Origin: JADHLJ01 sp038118725
Lineage (GTDB): Bacteria > Pseudomonadota > Alphaproteobacteria > Thalassobaculales > Thalassobaculaceae
DNA: 64,000 nucleotides
NCBI GenBank assembly: GCA_038118725.1
Contig: JAYOIK010000002.1
Location: 43,790 to 107,789, forward strand
Direction of reading: 5' to 3'
The translations under genes and the position numbers were made by a program. Shown piece by piece: positions 35,037 through 45,719 of the stretch (its first letter is position 1; the number at the start of each line of letters is the position of its first letter). A model generated the notes under the pieces. It made no database searches. It had not been told where the DNA came from and worked only from the letters and a program-made list of their open reading frames with translations.

Positions 35037-36986
35037 ATGTCGGCCTCGCCTTTTCCGTCACTTTTCTCCGAGATCGAGATCGCGGGGCGGCGGTTGCGCA
35101 ACCGTGTCTGTCTCTGCGCGACGGTGACGAACTTCGCCCGCGACAACCGGATCACCGAGGCTTGGCGGAATTTTCTGATCGAGCGGGCCAAGGGCGGCGC
35201 GGCCATGCTGATTACCGAGATCATCGCCGTCGACCCCGAGGCGATCGCGCAATCCTCCACCGTTACCGGTTTCGATGATACCAACGACGCGGCCTTCGAG
35301 GCGATCGCCCGGGATGTCCAGGGCGAGGGCGCGCTCTTGGTCGGGCAACTCTGGCATCCGGGACGCCAACAGCTCTGGCATCCGACAAAGGCTCCCATCG
35401 GGGTTTCCGACCTGCCGGATCCCTACAGTTGGACGGTGCCGCATGTGATGTCCACCGCCGAGGCGCGGCGAGTCGTCGAGGCCTATATCGCCACGGCGCG
35501 GCGGTTGGCGGAGCGCGGTTTCGATGGTGTCGAACTGCACGGCGCCCACGGCTATCTGATCATGCAGTTCCTCTCGCCCGCCTCGAATACCCGGAGCGAT
35601 GTCTATGGGGGGGACTTGGAGGGACGCACCCGTTTCGCTAGGGAAATCGCCGCCGGGATTCGGGCGACTTGTGGGCCGGACTTCATCATAGGCATCAAGA
35701 TGCCGGCCGATGAAGGCGTGTCGGGGGGCGTCGATCCGGACGAGGCGGAGCGTATCACCGCGCGGCTTGCCCGAACGGGAGATTTCGACTACTTCGCCTA
35801 TGGGCAGGGAAATTTCAGCCTGAGCCTCGAGACCCATGTCCCGGACCTCTATTTCAAGCCCGGTCATTTCATCGATCTGCACAAGCGCATGCGCGCCGCC
35901 GCCATGGGCGTGCCGGTGATGGCGCTTGGCCGCATCGGAACCCCGGAACTCGCCGAGCGGGTCGTCGCCGAGGAGTATGGTGACCTTGTCGGCATGACCC
36001 GCGCCTTGATCACCGACGCCGCCTGGGCGGACAAGGCCAGGATCGGCCGATCGGAAGATATCCGCCCCTGCGTTCACGACAACTTCTCATGGGGCGAGGT
36101 GCATCTCGGCAAGCCGGTCGCCGAGCACCACAATCCGTTTATCGGCCAAGCCGGCGAGGCGCATCGATTGCCGGTCGCGGCGGAACATGCAAGGCGGGTG
36201 TTGGTCATCGGCGCCGGGCCGGCGGGCATGGAAGCCGCCTGGGTTGCCGCGGCCCGCGGGCACGGTGTCACGGTTTTCAGCGCCTCCGATAGCCTCGGCG
36301 GCGCCCTGCGTTTGGAAGCTGATCTGCCGGGACGTGGGGAAATCGGGCGGATAATCGACTATCAGCGGCATATGGGAGAGCGATACGGCGTCGAATACGT
36401 CTTCAATCGCCGCGCCGATGAAGAAGCGGTCCGCCGTTTCGATGCCGATGTGGTGGTGCTGGCGACGGGGTCGGCTCAACGCCTTCCCGCCGGGCTAGAG
36501 GCCGGGCTGGCGGTCCTATCTGCGCGCGACTATGTCGCCCGGGGAGACGCCGCGCCGAGGGGCGGCACGGTGGTGCTGGTCGATGAGGATCATGGCCCCG
36601 CCACCTATGGCGTCACGGATTTGCTCGCCCAGGGATTTGAGCGGGTTGTCCTGATCAGCTCGCGCCCGAGGATCGCCGGTGGGGTGAATCATTGCAGCGC
36701 CATCGGCGTATATCGAAGGTTGTACGATGCAGGCGTGGAGATACGCCCATCTCTGGAAACCCGCTCGTTCACCGACCGTCGGCTGAGGCTCGCCAATGTC
36801 TTTAGTGGGCGCGAAGAGGTGGTTGAGGATGTCGACCTCGTGGTTTACGCGACCCCGCGCTTTGCCCGCGATGACTTGGCGCCTACTCTGGATGGGATAA
36901 CAACGCATTTGATCGGCGACTGCCGCTCGCCGCGCAATCTTCTGGCGGCGATCCAAGGTGGACACGCGCTCGGCGAGGCCTTGTAG
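35037..36986 (+). CDS. NADH:flavin oxidoreductase / Old Yellow Enzyme-type, 2,4-dienoyl-CoA reductase-like
   Basis: Flavoprotein of 649 residues with an N-terminal FMN TIM barrel (GVELHGAHGYLIMQFLSPAS, typical OYE) and a C-terminal FAD/NAD domain (VIGAGPAGMEAAW). In relatives such as dienoyl-CoA reductase and trimethylamine dehydrogenase a [4Fe-4S] cluster is held by C-x2-C-x3-C-x11-C. Here the matching segment reads C345, Asp348, Trp352 and Glu363, so three of four Cys ligands are gone and the spacing is one residue short. ATG 35037 is chosen over a TTG at 35019. Substrate unknown. Confidence 0.85.
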   Translation: MSASPFPSLFSEIEIAGRRLRNRVCLCATVTNFARDNRITEAWRNFLIERAKGGAAMLITEIIAVDPEAIAQSSTVTGFDDTNDAAFEAIARDVQGEGALLVGQLWHPGRQQLWHPTKAPIGVSDLPDPYSWTVPHVMSTAEARRVVEAYIATARRLAERGFDGVELHGAHGYLIMQFLSPASNTRSDVYGGDLEGRTRFAREIAAGIRATCGPDFIIGIKMPADEGVSGGVDPDEAERITARLARTGDFDYFAYGQGNFSLSLETHVPDLYFKPGHFIDLHKRMRAAAMGVPVMALGRIGTPELAERVVAEEYGDLVGMTRALITDAAWADKARIGRSEDIRPCVHDNFSWGEVHLGKPVAEHHNPFIGQAGEAHRLPVAAEHARRVLVIGAGPAGMEAAWVAAARGHGVTVFSASDSLGGALRLEADLPGRGEIGRIIDYQRHMGERYGVEYVFNRRADEEAVRRFDADVVVLATGSAQRLPAGLEAGLAVLSARDYVARGDAAPRGGTVVLVDEDHGPATYGVTDLLAQGFERVVLISSRPRIAGGVNHCSAIGVYRRLYDAGVEIRPSLETRSFTDRRLRLANVFSGREEVVEDVDLVVYATPRFARDDLAPTLDGITTHLIGDCRSPRNLLAAIQGGHALGEAL

Positions 36987-37023
36987 TAGCCGCTTGCCTT
37001 CATCTCGAGGACCGGAGCCCGCC

Positions 37024-38163
37024 ATGCCGCTCGGAAGTCAAAAGCACCTGTTCGATATCCCCGAGGGGATCACCTACATGAATTGCGCGGCGCAGACCCC
37101 GTGCCTTATCGCCGGCGCGGAGGCGGGCCGACGCGGCGTGGACCGCAAGTTTCATCCCTGGAGCCCGGATCGCGTGAATGTCGGTCAGGAAAAAGAGGCC
37201 TGCCGCTCGTTGTTCGCCGGCCTGATCGGGGCGGATGGGGAAGGCGTGGCGATCACCGGCTCGACCAGCTTCGGCATCGCGGCGGCCGCGCGCAATCTTT
37301 CTGTCCGCGAGGGCCAGGAGATTGTGCTGCTGGAAGGCCAGTTTCCCTCAAACTACTACGCGTGGCGCAATGTGGCGGAACGCGACGGTGGGCGCTTGCG
37401 GGTGGTGGCCCGACCGGATGATTTTGATTGGACCTCGGCTGTTCTGGAGGCGATCGGACCAGCGACCGGCCTGGTAAGCCTGCCGAATTGCCATTGGACC
37501 GACGGCTCCCTGGTTGACCTTGAGCGGATCGGGCCGGTGTGCCGTGACCGGGATATTCCGCTCGTTGTCGACGCGACACAGACGGTCGGCGCCATGAGGA
37601 CGGACGTATCGGTCATTCAACCGGTCTTCATGACCGCGTCGGCTTACAAGTGGCAGCTCTGTCCGGATCTGATGGCCTTCACCTATGTCGCGCCGGAATA
37701 CCGCGACGGCGTGCCGGTCGAGGATAATCACCAGGGTCGCGGAGACATGCCCTCGATGGAATATACCCCCGGCTATTCCGACATCTACGCGGCCGGCGCT
37801 CGCCGCTATGACATGGGACCCGCCGACAGCATGATCCTCCTGCCTATGAGCAAGGCCGGTCTGGAACAGGTCACCGAATGGGGGCCGGGAGAGATTCAGG
37901 AGAGCCTTCGCGTTCTGACCGACCGTATCGCCGATCGGGCGGAGGCGATGGGTCTCGTCGTCCCGCCGCGCGAACGACGCGTCGGCCATTTCATCGGTTT
38001 GCGAGCCAAGGGGCCGCTTCCCGATGGGTTACTGGACCATCTTCGGGCCGAGCGGATTTATGTAAGCCTTCGCGGCGGTGCGATCCGGGTCAGCCCGCAC
38101 CTTTTCAATGATACAGCCGACGTGGACCGGCTGTTCGAGGTGCTTGAGCCGGCGCTGTCCTAG
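37024..38163 (+). CDS. Class V aminotransferase-fold PLP enzyme
   Basis: PLP enzyme of 379 residues. The PLP Lys is in MTASAYKWQLCPDLM, an Asp/Thr pair in PLVVDATQTVGAM contacts the ring, and GSTSFGIAAAARNL binds the phosphate. It resembles isopenicillin-N epimerase or cysteine desulfurase-like proteins rather than kynureninase in its details. The ATG at 37024 follows GGAG. It is 37 nt downstream of the Old Yellow Enzyme-type gene, so the two are likely co-transcribed; the amino substrate is unknown. Confidence 0.83.
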   Translation: MPLGSQKHLFDIPEGITYMNCAAQTPCLIAGAEAGRRGVDRKFHPWSPDRVNVGQEKEACRSLFAGLIGADGEGVAITGSTSFGIAAAARNLSVREGQEIVLLEGQFPSNYYAWRNVAERDGGRLRVVARPDDFDWTSAVLEAIGPATGLVSLPNCHWTDGSLVDLERIGPVCRDRDIPLVVDATQTVGAMRTDVSVIQPVFMTASAYKWQLCPDLMAFTYVAPEYRDGVPVEDNHQGRGDMPSMEYTPGYSDIYAAGARRYDMGPADSMILLPMSKAGLEQVTEWGPGEIQESLRVLTDRIADRAEAMGLVVPPRERRVGHFIGLRAKGPLPDGLLDHLRAERIYVSLRGGAIRVSPHLFNDTADVDRLFEVLEPALS

Positions 38164-38193
38164 TCGATCGAACCGCGTGTTCGTCGGAAGCGG

Positions 38194-38779
38194 TCAATAG
38201 GCCCACGCCCCGGCGCAGCTTGCGTCTTGGATGGCGATGGCGCCGGTGGTGAACGCGGCAACGGTCGCCGGGGCGGCCCAGCGCCGGATCGCCGAGGAAC
38301 CCGTCGCGGACGCGCGGTTTGAATGATCGTCGATCGCCGGTTGATAGTAGCCCTTGAAACGCCTTGCCTCGGCATCCCATGCCTTGGCCCAGGATTCGGC
38401 GTCCTCGTCGGGGACTTCGATTGCATCAACACCGGACCGGCGCAGGAAGGTCAGTTGGTCCCGCAAGATATGACCCGTTGCGCGGATCTCTCCGTCGAAA
38501 CCCGTGGTCTCGCGAACAAGGCGCGCTTGCGAGAAGGCCCGCCCGTCATTGAATTTCGGAAACGTCACGACCACCAGCGCCAAGCGTTCCGGATGCTCTA
38601 GCAGGTCTCGAACATCGTCCCCTGGGGCCACGGTTACGCCAAGTCGGCCGAAGCGGTTCAGCCGCTCGCCAAGCGCCTTGAGTTCCGCCGGACCAACCAA
38701 CAACGCCGTGGTGGCGTCAATTGTTTCCAGGTCGCGTCCGTCCAACGTTTCCCAAAGGTTGTCGACCACGTGACCGTGC

Positions 38780-38793
<14 letters not shown>
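38194..38793 (-). CDS. DUF934 protein, sulfite reduction operon
   Basis: Protein of 199 residues of the DUF934 family, which usually accompanies CysI and CysH in alphaproteobacteria. Seen are ALGERLNRFGRLGVTVAPGD and the family's RATGHILRDQLTFLRRSGVD, ending with FKGYYQPA. Beyond that the last 45 residues (from about 156) are Ala/Ser-rich and unlike the family, so the C-terminus may be an extension or the result of a frame change. The start overlaps the end of cysI by 14 nt. It likely helps sulfite reductase assembly or electron transfer; biochemical role not established. Confidence 0.82.
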
Positions 38794-40432
<1,639 letters not shown>

Positions 40433-40435
40433 GGT

Positions 40436-40744
40436 CTATGCTCCGGTTTCGGGGACGGGAAGATCGGTGCCGACCGTTGGCCCCTTGGCTCGAATATGCT
40501 CGCGCTGACTGAGGGGCTTCGCTTGTGCCTCATCAGGTTCGACGGGGAACAGATAGGGCCCGACCACAAGCCGAGCGGTTACCGCGTGTTCGGCGCGGAT
40601 CGTTAGGGAATCCGCGTCCGCTTCCGTCTCGGCGACATCGGCGGCGGCGAGACTCTCCACCCAGCGTTCCTGGGCATCGAGATAGACCACCACGCCGTCC
40701 GATAGCCGGTTCGCCGTCATGATCCGGTGGGATGACTTCGCCAT
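40436..40744 (-). CDS. DUF2849 protein
   Basis: Protein of 102 residues of the DUF2849 family, found between cysG and cysI in alphaproteobacterial sulfate-reduction operons. The N-terminal TANRLSDGVVVYLDAQERWV is characteristic. A short acidic middle and a Pro-rich C-terminal end are visible. Cytoplasmic, no catalytic motif recognised; probably assists siroheme transfer or the hemoprotein. It lies 15 nt downstream of cysG and 3 nt upstream of cysI, a tight operon. Confidence 0.85.
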   Translation of the reverse strand: MAKSSHRIMTANRLSDGVVVYLDAQERWVESLAAADVAETEADADSLTIRAEHAVTARLVVGPYLFPVEPDEAQAKPLSQREHIRAKGPTVGTDLPVPETGA

Positions 40745-40759
40745 TGCCTTCTCCTGTCG

Positions 40760-42166
40760 TTAGCCAATCGCTCGGCGGGGTTGTTCGCAATCCGCGCCGA
40801 CCGAGTGAAGCGCGGCTACATCGCCGATGATCAGGAGTGTCGGGCCGGCGAGTTCGGCGTTTTCCACCAACGCACCCAAGGTTCCCAAGGTGCCGCGCAA
40901 GACCCGCTCATCGCTTAGCGTCGCCCGGTCGACCACGGCGACCGGAGTGGAAGGTGAACGGCCCTTCTCGATTGCGCGTAAGGCGATTTTCCGGGCCTGG
41001 TCGCGGCCCATGTAAACAACGACGGTCGTATCGCTATCGCCAAGCGCGATATCGCTTCGGATATCGGTATCGTCGCCGGCCCTATGACCGGTCATGAATG
41101 TCACCGCGGAGGCGTGATCGCGATGGGTCAGAGGGATACCGGTTGACGCCGCCGCGCCAAGGCCGGCGCTGATACCAGGCACAACCTCGACGTTGATGCC
41201 GTGAGTAAGCAGGAATGCCTGCTCCTCGCCGCCGCGTCCGAACAGAAACGGGTCACCGCCCTTGAGGCGGACCACTCGGCGCCCGGAGAGTGCGTGCTCG
41301 AGCAAGAGATTGTTGATCGCGTTCTGGTCGAAGCGATGATTGCCCTTGCGCTTGCCGACGTCGATCCGATCCGCGTCACGCCGGATGAGCTCCAGCACTT
41401 CCGGTCCGACCAGGGCATCGTGGATGACGATGTCCGCGTCCTGAAGCAATCTCAAGGCACGCAAGGTCAACAGGTCCGCCGCCCCGGGACCAGCGCCGAC
41501 CAGCGCGACCGAACCCCGGGGCGCCGCGTGGCCTTTGGGACTGTTGACCAGGCGCAACATGGCCTCATTGGCGAGCGCTTCCTTGCCGGCGAGCACGAAT
41601 GAGCCGACCGGGCCGTCGATCACGCGCTCCCAAAACGCCCGTCGCGCGGAGGTATCCGTGACCTTGCTGGCGACCGCCGAGCGAAAGCGTCCCGCGAAGC
41701 GCGCGAGATCTCCGGTCCGGGGCGGCAAAACGCGTTCGATTTGCTCGCGTAGTCGCCGAACCAGAACCGGCGACGCGCCGGCGCCGCCGATGGCGACCAG
41801 GATGGGATTCCGGTCGACGATGCCTGGGAAAATGACACTCGAAAGGCTGGGATTGTCGACCACGTTGATCGGCACGTTGGCTCGTTTCGCGGCGGCGGAT
41901 ATTGCCTCGGCATTCGCGCGCGGAATATCGGAGACGACGATCAACGCGGTGTTTTCCAGATCGCATTGCTGGAAGCCGCGGACCTTGATTTCGATCAGGC
42001 CCTGTTCGGCGGCTTCCTCGATTTCCTTGGTTACGGTTTCGGCCAGAACCACCGGGCGCGCGTCGGCGCGTAGCAGCAATCGGAGTTTTCTGGCGGCGGT
42101 CTCGCCGCCACCGACCACAACACATCGACGGCCCGCGAGATCGGCGAAAAGCGGAAGGTATCTCAT
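40760..42166 (-). CDS. cysG: Siroheme synthase CysG (dehydrogenase/ferrochelatase + methyltransferase)
   Basis: Fused enzyme of 468 residues making siroheme from uroporphyrinogen III. The N-terminal precorrin-2 dehydrogenase/ferrochelatase begins FADLAGRRCVVVGGGETAAR. The C-terminal SAM-dependent uroporphyrinogen methyltransferase carries LVGAGPGAADLLTLRALRL and RLKGGDPFLFGRGGEE. The ATG at 42166 gives the usual start; in-frame sequence upstream is unlike the family. First gene of cysG-DUF2849-cysI-DUF934, so it supplies the cofactor of the sulfite reductase. The 322-nt region upstream is AT-rich and divergent to an Lrp gene. Confidence 0.92.
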   Translation of the reverse strand: MRYLPLFADLAGRRCVVVGGGETAARKLRLLLRADARPVVLAETVTKEIEEAAEQGLIEIKVRGFQQCDLENTALIVVSDIPRANAEAISAAAKRANVPINVVDNPSLSSVIFPGIVDRNPILVAIGGAGASPVLVRRLREQIERVLPPRTGDLARFAGRFRSAVASKVTDTSARRAFWERVIDGPVGSFVLAGKEALANEAMLRLVNSPKGHAAPRGSVALVGAGPGAADLLTLRALRLLQDADIVIHDALVGPEVLELIRRDADRIDVGKRKGNHRFDQNAINNLLLEHALSGRRVVRLKGGDPFLFGRGGEEQAFLLTHGINVEVVPGISAGLGAAASTGIPLTHRDHASAVTFMTGHRAGDDTDIRSDIALGDSDTTVVVYMGRDQARKIALRAIEKGRSPSTPVAVVDRATLSDERVLRGTLGTLGALVENAELAGPTLLIIGDVAALHSVGADCEQPRRAIG

Positions 42167-42488
42167 GACCGCCGCCCCGGAACCGGGCACGGTCGTGCTT
42201 GTGTCGAGATGGACGAAGTACGGGCGGACACCATTGTCTCCTCGCGAGCAAAACCATGGGCCCACGGGAGACTTCCCCGTGGCGCTTTAGCGGTTGTTAA
42301 CGCGGACGCAAGCTGCCCCTCAAATCGCCGCGATCCCCTTGTGGGGATGGAAGGCCGAAAGAACCTTCTCCACGAGCTTCATATTAAAATTATTCCTGTT
42401 TCCGCAATGGGTATTGAAAAATAGAATGGTTTTGTCTTTAAAGGGTGTAAGAGTTTGATATTTTTTCCGGATCGACTGGAATCGTGGA
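42167..42488. promoter_or_regulatory. Divergent promoter region between cysG and an Lrp-family regulator
   Basis: This 322-nt gap has no convincing gene. Reading towards cysG, it holds a 7-bp stem (42262-42268 with 42276-42282), a possible leader hairpin. Near the middle, ATCCCC-TTGT-GGGGAT (42333-42348) is a perfect 6-bp hairpin. From 42380 to about 42475 the sequence becomes strongly AT-rich, unlike the rest of the window, which fits the preferred sites of Lrp/AsnC proteins. I recognise no known riboswitch. Confidence 0.5.
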
Positions 42489-42938
42489 ATGGATGATACG
42501 GACCTTCGGATCCTGCGGGTACTGCAGGAGGATAGCAGTCTGTCGGTCAGCGACGTGGCGCGGCGTGTTGGGCTGTCCGCTTCGCCGTGCTGGAAGCGGA
42601 TCAATAAGCTGCGGGCCGACCAGATCATCCGGCATCAGACGGCGGTATTGGATGCCGAGCAAATGGGATTCGGCCTGACCGTGTTCATGGAGATCCGAAC
42701 CGGAGAGCATTCCGGCGATTGGCTGCGCAACTTCGCCGAGCAGGTCCGCTCGATGCCCGAGGTCATGGAGTTTCACCGGATGGCGGGCGAGGTGGACTAT
42801 CTGTTGAAGGTCATGGTGTCGGACATGAAGCGCTTCGACGACTTCTACAAGCGGCTGGTGGAAACCACGCCGTTGGCGGAGGTCACCTCCCGGTTCTCCA
42901 TGGAATCGATCAAGCAGACCACGGCGCTACCAATCTGA
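42489..42938 (+). CDS. Lrp/AsnC family transcriptional regulator
   Basis: Regulator of 149 residues. The N-terminal winged helix-turn-helix is LSVSDVARRVGLSASPCWKR (about 18-37) and the C-terminal RAM ligand domain begins near 65 (LTVFMEIRTGEHS) and contains the dimer/ligand segment MPEVMEFHRMAGEVDYLLKV. The match is strong and complete. An AT-rich region upstream may hold its own sites and those of cysG. The ATG is preceded by GGAATCGTGG, a weak ribosome-binding site. The quinone oxidoreductase gene follows 36 nt later. Confidence 0.92.
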   Translation: MDDTDLRILRVLQEDSSLSVSDVARRVGLSASPCWKRINKLRADQIIRHQTAVLDAEQMGFGLTVFMEIRTGEHSGDWLRNFAEQVRSMPEVMEFHRMAGEVDYLLKVMVSDMKRFDDFYKRLVETTPLAEVTSRFSMESIKQTTALPI

Positions 42939-42974
42939 AAACCAGTAACCAGCGGTTAAACAAGCGAGGAAAAC

Positions 42975-43901
42975 ATGAAAGCAATCTTCATGGAGGCGCA
43001 AGGCGCCCCCGAGGTGTTGAAATTCGGTGACCAACCCGATCCCGTCGTCGGACCGGGGCAAGTCGTGTGCGACATCCACGCCGCCTCGGTGAACGCCGCC
43101 GACTGGAAGGTGCGGGCCGGTGGGTATGAGGGCGGGCCGATCGAGACCTTTCCCTATATTCTGGGACGGGATTTTTCGGGGGTGGTCGCCGCCGCTGGCG
43201 AGGGCGCGGACCTGTCGGTGGGTGAGCAGGTCTTCGGTGTGCTGGATGTCGGCCAGGAAGGCGCCTATGCCGAGAAGGTCGCGGTCAAATCCTCGATCCT
43301 GGCGCGTAGGCCGGAGGGGGTGTCGCATATCGACGCCGCCGCGATCGCGCTGACCGGTCTTACCGCCAAGATCAGCATCGAGGACACCATCAAGCTGCAA
43401 TCCGGCGAGACCATCCTGATCCAGGGCGGGGCCGGGGGTGTCGCCAGCATGGCGATACAGATCGCCAAGCATATCGGGGCCAAGGTCATCACCACGGCCA
43501 GCCCGTCGAACCATGATTATCTCCGCGCGCTCGGCGCCGATGAGATCATCGACTACAATACAGTCGATTTCACGACTGTCGTCTCGGGCGTCGACGCGGT
43601 TTTCGAGACCGCCGGAGAGGACGTGGCGATGCGCTCCTTCGAGGTCGTACGGCCGGGTGGGCGTGTCGCCTTCATCGCGTCGGGCCCGAAAGCGCCGACC
43701 TCGCCGCGCGAGGATGTGGCTTCGCTTCGTCCCGCCGTGGGACGTGATCGCCCGCATTTGGAGCGGGTCCTGGAACTGCTCGCGAGCGGCGCGCTGCGGG
43801 TGCCCGAGGTGACGGTCTATCCGCTATCCGAAGCGGTCGCCGCCCATCGGGTCAGCGAGGCGCGTCATCTCAAGGGCAAGCTGGTCTTTCAGGTTCGCTA
43901 A
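42975..43901 (+). CDS. Quinone oxidoreductase-like (medium-chain dehydrogenase)
   Basis: NADP-dependent medium-chain dehydrogenase/reductase of 308 residues. The catalytic domain opens MKAIFMEAQGAPEVLKFGD, LGRDFSGVVAAAGEGA is conserved, and the nucleotide-binding loop QGGAGGVASMAIQIAKHIGA (about 138-157) follows. Zinc-binding Cys residues are absent, as in quinone reductases. It is cotranscribed with the upstream Lrp regulator (36-nt gap, GCGAGGAAAAC before the ATG), so the regulator may control it. Substrate: quinones or enones, not specified. Confidence 0.9.
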   Translation: MKAIFMEAQGAPEVLKFGDQPDPVVGPGQVVCDIHAASVNAADWKVRAGGYEGGPIETFPYILGRDFSGVVAAAGEGADLSVGEQVFGVLDVGQEGAYAEKVAVKSSILARRPEGVSHIDAAAIALTGLTAKISIEDTIKLQSGETILIQGGAGGVASMAIQIAKHIGAKVITTASPSNHDYLRALGADEIIDYNTVDFTTVVSGVDAVFETAGEDVAMRSFEVVRPGGRVAFIASGPKAPTSPREDVASLRPAVGRDRPHLERVLELLASGALRVPEVTVYPLSEAVAAHRVSEARHLKGKLVFQVR

Positions 43902-43902
43902 C

Positions 43903-44934
43903 TCACGCGGACAAATAGCCGCGCATGGTCTCCAGCAAGCCGGGATCGAGGAAAATACCCTCGGCCTCGGCGCGCGCCCGGCGGGCCAGACGGCCATCGC
44001 CGGGGACGCGCTCCGGCGTGCTGTCGGTATAGGCTTCGAGGAACGCCGCTACGCGTTCGGTGAAGCCGGGGCCGTGCAGAACCTCCGGATCCATGGCGAT
44101 GATGATCTGGCCACGATTGGCGCCCGCGAAACCCGGGGCGTCGGGGTCCGCGTCCTCGAAGGCGAAGCGACCGCCGGTGAGGCCGGCGGCCATGATTTCC
44201 ACCATGAAGGCGATGGCCGAGCCCTTGTGACCGGCGAAGGGCAGCAGCATTCCGCCATCGGCGGCGGCGCGGGAATCGGTGGTGGGATTGCCGTGCTTGT
44301 CGACCGCCGCGTTGGGGGGGATAGGCTCGCCGGTTTCCGCCGCGACACGAATCTCCATCAGGCTGACCGCGCTTGTCGCCATGTCCCAGACAATGGGCTC
44401 CGCGTCCCGACGCGGGCAAGCAAACGCGATGGGATCGGTGCCGAATAGTTTCTTCGTCCCGCCATGGGGTGTCATGTGCGGGCGGGAGACCACGCTGGTG
44501 AACGCCACCAAGCCCGCTTCCGCCAAGGGTTCCAGATCATGGCGCAAGGGGCCGATGTTGTGGGCGTTGCGTAGCGCCATGGTTGCGATGCCTGCCTCCC
44601 GGGAGGCCTGGATGAGATCATCGCGAAATCGGCGCATCGCGACTTGGCCATAGCCGTTGTCGCCATCGACGCGCAGGACACCGGGGCGAACTCGCTCCAA
44701 TCGTGGCTCGCCATGCCCGTTCACATGTCCGCCGCGCAGGCCGAACATATAATTGTACATGGAAAAGAACCCGTGGCTCGCCGGCCCGTCACGCTCGCAG
44801 AGCAGGATTACGTCGGCCAGAACCTTCGCCACCGGCTCGGAGCAACCATTGGCGCGGAACACGTCCTCGGCCAGTTCTCTCGCTTCGGGAAAGCCGAGAT
44901 GTGCCTTGTCGGTGTTTGAACCTGTTGTGATCAT
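43903..44934 (-). CDS. Ldh_2 family malate/lactate/sulfolactate dehydrogenase
   Basis: NAD(P)-dependent hydroxyacid dehydrogenase of 343 residues with the Ldh_2 (YlbC/AllD/ComC) fold, unrelated to classical lactate dehydrogenases. Motifs are GDNGYGQVAMRRF, RNAHNIGPLRHD, GTDPIAFACPR and LPFAGHKGSAIAFMVE. Substrates across the family are malate, ureidoglycolate and (R)-sulfolactate. It is on the same strand as, and downstream of, the split ThDP decarboxylase 45.1-46.2 kb, an arrangement resembling ComC with ComD/ComE. A 100-bp structured repeat lies between them, so co-transcription is uncertain. Confidence 0.85.
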   Translation of the reverse strand: MITTGSNTDKAHLGFPEARELAEDVFRANGCSEPVAKVLADVILLCERDGPASHGFFSMYNYMFGLRGGHVNGHGEPRLERVRPGVLRVDGDNGYGQVAMRRFRDDLIQASREAGIATMALRNAHNIGPLRHDLEPLAEAGLVAFTSVVSRPHMTPHGGTKKLFGTDPIAFACPRRDAEPIVWDMATSAVSLMEIRVAAETGEPIPPNAAVDKHGNPTTDSRAAADGGMLLPFAGHKGSAIAFMVEIMAAGLTGGRFAFEDADPDAPGFAGANRGQIIIAMDPEVLHGPGFTERVAAFLEAYTDSTPERVPGDGRLARRARAEAEGIFLDPGLLETMRGYLSA

Positions 44935-44967
44935 GATCGGAACTTACCGGAGCGATGTTTCAGCCAG

Positions 44968-45067
44968 GACCCTTCGAGACGCCACGCGAGCGTGGCTCCT
45001 CAGGGTGAGAGTTGGTTAAACTAGGCAACTCACTCTGAGGAGACACGAAGTGTCGTCTCGAAGGGTC
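44968..45067. repeat. 100-bp cloverleaf-like palindromic intergenic repeat
   Basis: Perfect 13-bp terminal inverted repeats, GACCCTTCGAGAC (44968-44980) and GTCTCGAAGGGTC (45055-45067), enclose three arms: GCCACG-CGAG-CGTGGC, a central near-palindrome TCCTCAGGGTGAG / CTCACTCTGAGGA around an A/T-rich loop, and GACAC-GAA-GTGTC. The whole folds as a four-way cloverleaf in either strand. The ends match a repeat I know to be common in alphaproteobacterial intergenic DNA. It lies between the Ldh_2 and ThDP genes and may stabilise or terminate their transcript. Confidence 0.8.
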
Positions 45068-45103
45068 TTGTCGACAATAGGGCGTCTACGCGCCAATCCA
45101 TTT

Positions 45104-45691
45104 TCAAGCCGTGCCGAGCAAGGCCTTGCGGAAAGCGGATTTGCGCTCGCTGGCATCCATGGAGCGCTTGACCGCCGGCGGTGGTTCGGTGCTCACCCGA
45201 AGCAGAACAAAGCTGGAGGAATTGGAGTTGCGGAGGATTTGGGCCGCTTCCTCGATCTGGTCCTCGGTGGTGACGGTTCGCGTGACCGGGATCGCCGAGC
45301 CCTGGGCGATGGTTTCGAGATCGACACCCCGCTGGGTGTGGCTCTCCTGGTAGCCGGTCTCGCCGTAGTGGCCGTTGTCGACGCAGAGGATCGAGAGATT
45401 GGACGGCTTCATGATGCCGACCGTTGCCAGCGTGCCGACATTCATCAGCAACTCGCCATCGCCGGTCACCACCAAGACCCGCTTGTCGGGGCGCGACAAG
45501 GCGAGGCCGAGGCCCATGGCGGTCGCGCCGCCCATGGCACCGGCCATGGTGAAGATATTGTCACCGTCATTGGTCAGATGCGCGATGTCCTTGGAGGCAC
45601 CGGCGAGGCCGCAAACGATCAGCAGGTCCGATGGGTCTCCGACGATAGCCGGAACGGCCACCTTGCGGTCGAGAGGTCTGTCTTCGCTCAT
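45104..45691 (-). CDS. ThDP-dependent decarboxylase, C-terminal (PP) subunit, ComE-like
   Basis: Protein of 195 residues carrying the thiamine-diphosphate pyrophosphate domain. The GDG-x-NN-like motif is GDGELLMNVG (77-79 the GDG) with DNG at 105-107. The partner subunit (45720-46247) has the pyrimidine-binding domain and is translated 28 nt upstream. Split pairs of this type are sulfopyruvate decarboxylase ComDE and phosphonopyruvate decarboxylase relatives. Together with the neighbouring Ldh_2 enzyme the set suits conversion of sulfolactate to sulfopyruvate to sulfoacetaldehyde, by inference. Confidence 0.82.
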   Translation of the reverse strand: MSEDRPLDRKVAVPAIVGDPSDLLIVCGLAGASKDIAHLTNDGDNIFTMAGAMGGATAMGLGLALSRPDKRVLVVTGDGELLMNVGTLATVGIMKPSNLSILCVDNGHYGETGYQESHTQRGVDLETIAQGSAIPVTRTVTTEDQIEEAAQILRNSNSSSFVLLRVSTEPPPAVKRSMDASERKSAFRKALLGTA

Positions 45692-45719
45692 GTCTCGGGT
45701 TCCGTTCGTTCCGTGCCGC

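Noticed and set aside
42233..42290. Leader hairpin upstream of cysG as a SAM-type riboswitch
   Set aside because: A GCTAAAG run and a 7-bp stem are seen, but the conserved pseudoknot core of SAM-II or SAM-V is not.
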